8,724 nucleotides of DNA from JBAXLO01 sp037134755 (lineage in GTDB: Bacteria; Bacteroidota; Bacteroidia; Bacteroidales; JACABE01): NCBI GenBank assembly GCA_037134755.1, contig JBAXLO010000196.1, forward strand, positions 1 to 8,724, written 5' to 3'. Under the pieces are notes generated by a model that ran no database searches, was not told the origin of the DNA, and was given only the letters and a program-made list of their open reading frames with translations. Position numbers and translations under genes: made by a program. Shown in pieces: positions 5,938 through 8,724 of the stretch; position 1 is the stretch's first letter, and the number at the start of each line of letters is the position of its first letter.

Positions 5938-6537
5938 ATGAAAACAAAAACTTTAACAATCAGATTATTCGTTGCACTTATAATAGTAGCAACAATTGCA
6001 GCTTTCAGTAGTTGTACTAACAAAAATGGAGCAGCTTCAGTTAGTCAAACTGAAATTGATTCATTACGCGCTCAAATTAAAGAATTAACAGCCGGTAACG
6101 AAATAGTTACTAAAAATCTTATGACATTTGATACACTTGATTATACTGTGTTCAGCAATCAAGATTGGGTAAGATTACACGAAAGTCATGCAAAAGACAT
6201 CAAAGTAAACTGGCCTGACGGACATTTTACAACCGGTATCGACAAACATATTGAAGACTTAAAAGCAATGTTTGTATATGCACCTGACACCAGAATAAAA
6301 CAACATCCTGTACGTTTTGGTAATGTAACCGGTGAATGGACTGCAGTTACAGGTATTATGGAAGGCACTTTCAGCAAACCAATGCCTATTGGAAATGGTA
6401 AATTCATTCAACCAACAGGCAAATCTTTTAAGTTGCCAATGTGTACTATCGGACATTGGAAAGATGGTGTTATGATTGAGGAATATCTTTTCTGGGACAA
6501 TCAAACATACATGAATCAATTAGGATTAGGTAAATAA
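5938..6537 (+). CDS. SnoaL/NTF2-like (ester cyclase-type) lipoprotein
   Basis: A 199-aa predicted lipoprotein. Residues 1-25 form a signal peptide (MKTK, then a hydrophobic stretch from 8) ending in FSSC, with Cys26 as the likely lipidation site; Phe at -3 is slightly off the classic lipobox. After it comes a short coiled-coil-like linker, TEIDSLRAQIKELTAG (38-53), then a SnoaL/NTF2-like alpha+beta domain (about 68-199). Family-like segments are WPDGHFTTG (92-100), GKSFKLPMCTIGHWKDG (161-177) and EEYLFWDNQTYMNQLGL (181-197). Many Bacteroidota proteins with this ending are labelled ester cyclases, but the fold serves many enzymes and binding proteins, so no reaction is assigned. It is the first gene of a run with a CDGSH protein (43 nt gap), a dioxygenase and a hydrolase. 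It is probably anchored to the inner or outer membrane, facing the periplasm or the cell surface. Confidence 0.85.
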   Translation: MKTKTLTIRLFVALIIVATIAAFSSCTNKNGAASVSQTEIDSLRAQIKELTAGNEIVTKNLMTFDTLDYTVFSNQDWVRLHESHAKDIKVNWPDGHFTTGIDKHIEDLKAMFVYAPDTRIKQHPVRFGNVTGEWTAVTGIMEGTFSKPMPIGNGKFIQPTGKSFKLPMCTIGHWKDGVMIEEYLFWDNQTYMNQLGLGK

Positions 6538-6580
6538 TAAATCTTTATCAAAATAAATATTAATCAAATAAATTTAAAAA

Positions 6581-6817
6581 ATGGAACCAACAATTGCTAA
6601 AAAAGGACCTTACGCAGTAGAATTAGAAGCAGGAAAAGATTATTACTGGTGTGCATGTGGCAAAAGTGCCAATCAACCATTCTGCGATGGATCGCATCAT
6701 GGAACTGAATTTGTTCCAATGGCTTTTAAAGCTATAGAAAAAAAAACTACTTACTTATGTGGATGCAAACATTCAAAAAATGCACCATATTGTGATGGAA
6801 CACATGCTAAATTATAA
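6581..6817 (+). CDS. Double-CDGSH iron-sulfur protein (MitoNEET-type, tandem domains)
   Basis: A 78-aa protein with two CDGSH zinc-finger-like motifs, each expected to hold a [2Fe-2S] cluster with three Cys and one His. The first is C24-x-C26 with CDGSH at 35-39; the second is C60-x-C62 with CDGTH at 71-75. All eight ligands are present. No signal peptide is seen, so it should stay in the cytoplasm. Bacterial proteins with two CDGSH motifs are known; they are thought to act in electron transfer or redox sensing, but their partners are mostly undefined. It follows the lipoprotein gene by 43 nt with no TAnnTTTG box in the gap, so the two are probably co-transcribed. A perfect 18-bp palindrome lies between it and the dioxygenase gene. 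Confidence 0.93.
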   Translation: MEPTIAKKGPYAVELEAGKDYYWCACGKSANQPFCDGSHHGTEFVPMAFKAIEKKTTYLCGCKHSKNAPYCDGTHAKL

Positions 6818-6829
6818 TTTAATCTAAAA

Positions 6830-6837
6830 TAATTTTG
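6830..6837 (+). promoter_or_regulatory. Candidate internal -7 box before the dioxygenase gene
   Basis: TAATTTTG, an exact TAnnTTTG match, lies 13 nt after the CDGSH stop codon. If used, transcription would start near 6843, so the 18-bp palindrome (6848-6890) would sit at the very 5' end of the dioxygenase mRNA. No clear -33 element is seen, and AT-rich DNA gives such matches by chance. Confidence 0.35.
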
Positions 6838-6847
6838 TGTTTCTTAA

Positions 6848-6890
6848 ATAATAATGACCTTTGATTGTTTATATCAAAGGTCATTATTAT
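6848..6890 (+). promoter_or_regulatory. Perfect 18-bp inverted repeat: leader hairpin, attenuator or terminator
   Basis: The left arm 6848-6865 (ATAATAATGACCTTTGAT) and right arm 6873-6890 are exact reverse complements around a 7-nt loop (TGTTTAT). Pairing stops at the next base on each side. There is no T-run after the right arm, which argues against a simple intrinsic terminator. It begins 31 nt after the CDGSH stop and ends 18 nt before the dioxygenase ATG at 6909. It could cap the 5' end of the downstream message, lower read-through from the first two genes, or act as a DNA operator for a dimeric protein. Confidence 0.75.
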
Positions 6891-6908
6891 ATAAACTGTA
6901 TTTATAAA

Positions 6909-7802
6909 ATGGAAAGAAGAAAATTTTTACAATCCTTAGCTTTATTACCAATAACATTTGCCGCTATGAAATTAAATGATATAAACAGGGTAACAGAACC
7001 CTTTGCAAACACTGAAGAATTAATGCCTTTACTCTTTCTTGGACATGGTAGTCCTATGAATGCTATTGAAGAAAATGAATTTGTAACAGGCTGGAGAGAT
7101 ATTGGAAAAATAATTCCCAAACCCAAAGCTATTATTTGTATATCTGCTCATTGGGAAACCAAAGGAACTTTTGTAACTGCAACCGAAAAGCCTGAGACTA
7201 TTCATGACTTTGGTGGTTTTCCCAGAGAGTTGTTTGATGTACAATACCCGGCTCCCGGCAATCCCGAACTTGCAAAAGAGACTAAAGATACAATTAAAAG
7301 TACTACTGTTGCACTTGATACTAAATGGGGTCTCGATCATGGTTGTTGGAGTGTTATAAGTCGCTTATATCCAAAAGCAGACATTCCAATCATTCAATTA
7401 AGCATTGATTATTCTCAAGCTCCACAATATCATTACGACTTAGCTAAAGAACTTTCAACTCTTCGCAACAAAGGAGTGTTGATAGTAGGAAGCGGAAACA
7501 TTGTTCACAATCTAGGTATGGTAGCCTGGGATAAACTGGATGCAGGCGAATATGGTTTTGATTGGGCAAAAGAAGCAAGCGAGAAAGTAAAGAAGTTAAT
7601 CCTTTCAAACGATCATAAACAGCTTATTAATTATCAATCTTTGGGTAAAGAAGTCGCTTTAGCCGTTCCAACTCCCGAACATTACTTACCTTTGCTTTAT
7701 ATATTAGGTTTGAAAAAAGAGAATGAAAAAGTAAGTTTATTCAATGATAAATTAGTTGCAGGTTCACTTTCAATGACCGCACTTAAAATAGACAAAGCAT
7801 AA
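6909..7802 (+). CDS. Tat-signal DODA/LigB-type class III extradiol dioxygenase
   Basis: A 297-aa member of the 4,5-DOPA dioxygenase extradiol/YgiD group. These non-heme metal enzymes open catechol rings next to the hydroxyls; the real substrate here is unknown. Conserved points are LGHGSPMNA (44-52, His46), ISAHWE (78-83, His81), the FGGFPRELFDVQYPAPG segment (101-117), GLDHGCW (141-147, His144), GSGNIVHNL (194-202, His200) and PTPEHYLPLLY (254-264, His258). His46, His81 and His258 are the expected metal ligands. Unlike cytoplasmic E. coli YgiD it has an N-terminal extension, ERRKFLQSLALLPI (2-15), that looks like a twin-arginine signal, so export in folded form is likely. ATG 6909 is chosen over an in-frame TTG at 6861, because that start lies in the palindrome and would bury the Tat motif. 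The hydrolase gene follows after 6 nt. Confidence 0.92.
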   Translation: MERRKFLQSLALLPITFAAMKLNDINRVTEPFANTEELMPLLFLGHGSPMNAIEENEFVTGWRDIGKIIPKPKAIICISAHWETKGTFVTATEKPETIHDFGGFPRELFDVQYPAPGNPELAKETKDTIKSTTVALDTKWGLDHGCWSVISRLYPKADIPIIQLSIDYSQAPQYHYDLAKELSTLRNKGVLIVGSGNIVHNLGMVAWDKLDAGEYGFDWAKEASEKVKKLILSNDHKQLINYQSLGKEVALAVPTPEHYLPLLYILGLKKENEKVSLFNDKLVAGSLSMTALKIDKA

Positions 7803-7808
7803 TATAAT

Positions 7809-8513
7809 ATGAGACTATTAATAGCTTCACTAATACTATTTTTTGGATTAAATTCATTATTAAAAGCAAACGACACCACAATGACACTACATTATTTAGT
7901 AAGACAACCTAAAATAAAATCAGATAAACCTCCTGTAATTATCTTATTGCATGGAGTAGGTAGCAATGAAGAAGATTTATTTTCATTTGCCGATAAGTTG
8001 CCTGATAAATATCTTGTTATTTCAGCAAGAGCTCCTATTACTTTAAGTAAGGGAAGTTATGCATGGTATGAAGTTGATTTTTCGACAGGTAAACCTATTT
8101 ATAATACTCAACAGGAAGAGAAATCAAGAAATATCATTATACAATTTATATCCGAACTCAAGCAAAAGTTTTCTTTTGACGATCAGCAAGTATATTTATG
8201 TGGCTTTAGTCAGGGGGCAATCATGTCATATTGTGTAGGACTTACAAGGCCTGACTTAGTTAAAGGTATTGGAATTATGAGTGGGAGACTATTAGAAGAA
8301 GTTAAATCATTAATTACATCCAATGATAAATTAAAGCAATTGAAAGTATTTATTTCGCATGGCACAAAAGATCAAACTTTAAACATACAGTATGCCAGAA
8401 CTAGTGTTGCTTATTTAAAAACACTTAATATCAATCCCGTTTACAAAGAATATCCCGAAGGACATACTATAAGTAATGAGATGCTTATTGATTTAATAAA
8501 TTGGTTAAAATAA
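7809..8513 (+). CDS. Exported alpha/beta hydrolase, phospholipase/carboxylesterase family
   Basis: A 234-aa serine hydrolase of the Abhydrolase_2 (YpfH/carboxylesterase) family, which cleaves short-chain carboxylic or thioesters and related lipids. Visible motifs are the strand and oxyanion segment VIILLHGVGSNEEDLF (43-58), SARAP (72-76), the nucleophile elbow GFSQG (132-136, Ser134), the acid in HGTKDQ (184-189, Asp188) and GHTIS (218-222, His219). The triad is complete. Residues 1-20 are a signal peptide with likely cleavage after LKA, so the protein is probably periplasmic, unlike the cytoplasmic E. coli relative. It starts 6 nt after the dioxygenase stop, so the two are almost surely co-transcribed and perhaps translationally coupled. 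It could hydrolyse esters or lactones made or used by the neighbouring enzymes, but that is inference. No hairpin terminator is visible; the 42-bp repeat array begins about 17-30 nt after the stop. Confidence 0.93.
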   Translation: MRLLIASLILFFGLNSLLKANDTTMTLHYLVRQPKIKSDKPPVIILLHGVGSNEEDLFSFADKLPDKYLVISARAPITLSKGSYAWYEVDFSTGKPIYNTQQEEKSRNIIIQFISELKQKFSFDDQQVYLCGFSQGAIMSYCVGLTRPDLVKGIGIMSGRLLEEVKSLITSNDKLKQLKVFISHGTKDQTLNIQYARTSVAYLKTLNINPVYKEYPEGHTISNEMLIDLINWLK

Positions 8514-8530
8514 ATAATAAAATTGGTAGG

Positions 8531-8724
8531 TGTCATTATGTCGCCACGTAGTAAGACCCACCGAGTAATTTGCCATACTATTTCTCCACGTAGTAAGACC
8601 CACCGAGTAATTTGCCATACTATTTCTCCACGTAGTAAGACCCACCGAGTAATTTGTCATACTATTTCCCCACGTAGTAAGACCCACCGAGTAATTTGTC
8701 ATACTATTTCCCCACGTAGTAAGA
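8531..8724. repeat. 42-bp tandem repeat array (array B), cut by the window end
   Basis: Full 42-bp units begin at 8544, 8586, 8628 and 8670, and a fifth is cut after 13 bases at 8712-8724. A degenerate partial unit (8531-8543, sharing TGTCAT with later units) forms the left edge. Units 1 and 2 are identical; units 3 and 4 are identical to each other and differ from the first pair at two linked positions (C to T at unit base 30, T to C at base 42). Each unit starts CCACGTAGTAAGACCCACCG and is richer in GC than its surroundings. One plus and two minus frames stay open simply because the period is a multiple of three; there is no sign of a real gene. The array continues beyond the window. Confidence 0.95.

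Noticed and set aside
6861..6908. TTG start giving 16 extra residues on the dioxygenase
   Set aside because: It lies inside the 18-bp palindrome and would place non-conserved residues before an evident Tat signal beginning at ATG 6909.
8505..8702. 65-aa minus-strand ORF with 14-residue repeats over array B
   Set aside because: The 42-bp period is divisible by three, so any stop-free frame stays open through the array; three frames do so. No unique N-terminus or promoter is seen, and units vary without codon bias. It is best read as non-coding repeat.

Overview
The window looks like chromosomal DNA of an AT-rich Bacteroidota (Bacteroidetes) bacterium. Four things suggest this: a GH92 mannosidase and SnoaL-like lipoprotein of types common in that phylum, an almost complete lack of Shine-Dalgarno sequences, several TAnnTTTG (-7) promoter boxes in front of genes, and low-GC intergenic DNA. 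The genus cannot be told from the sequence. I see no rRNA, tRNA, CRISPR array, transposase or phage gene.

Layout. All genes point outward from an AT-rich divergent intergenic region at 4168-4540. Leftward (minus strand) lie two tandemly duplicated small helical proteins of unknown function (57% identical), rlmF (23S rRNA adenine-N6 methyltransferase, joined to the second small gene by a TAATG stop-start overlap), and a secreted GH92 alpha-mannosidase. Rightward (plus strand) lie a cold-shock protein gene with its own promoter and a textbook terminator, an AraC-family regulator, then a four-gene run: a SnoaL/NTF2-like lipoprotein, a double-CDGSH iron-sulfur protein, a Tat-signal-bearing DODA/LigB-type extradiol dioxygenase, and an exported phospholipase/carboxylesterase-family hydrolase. 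The last two are 6 nt apart. I infer that this run is an envelope-facing module for oxidising or detoxifying a small aromatic or quinone-like compound, under the adjacent AraC protein. The substrate is unknown.

Both ends of the window are tandem repeat arrays: a 21-bp-period array at 1-105 and a 42-bp-period array from about 8531 to the end. Their units differ but share AAGACC-N2-CC, and the periods are two and four helical turns. Both lie beyond the 3' ends of the outward-facing transcription units. These arrays, the small-protein pair beside rlmF, the 18-bp perfect palindrome in front of the dioxygenase, and a near-identical hairpin-forming repeat on either side of the GH92 gene are the parts most worth a second look. 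No feature here proves a new defence or mobile system.
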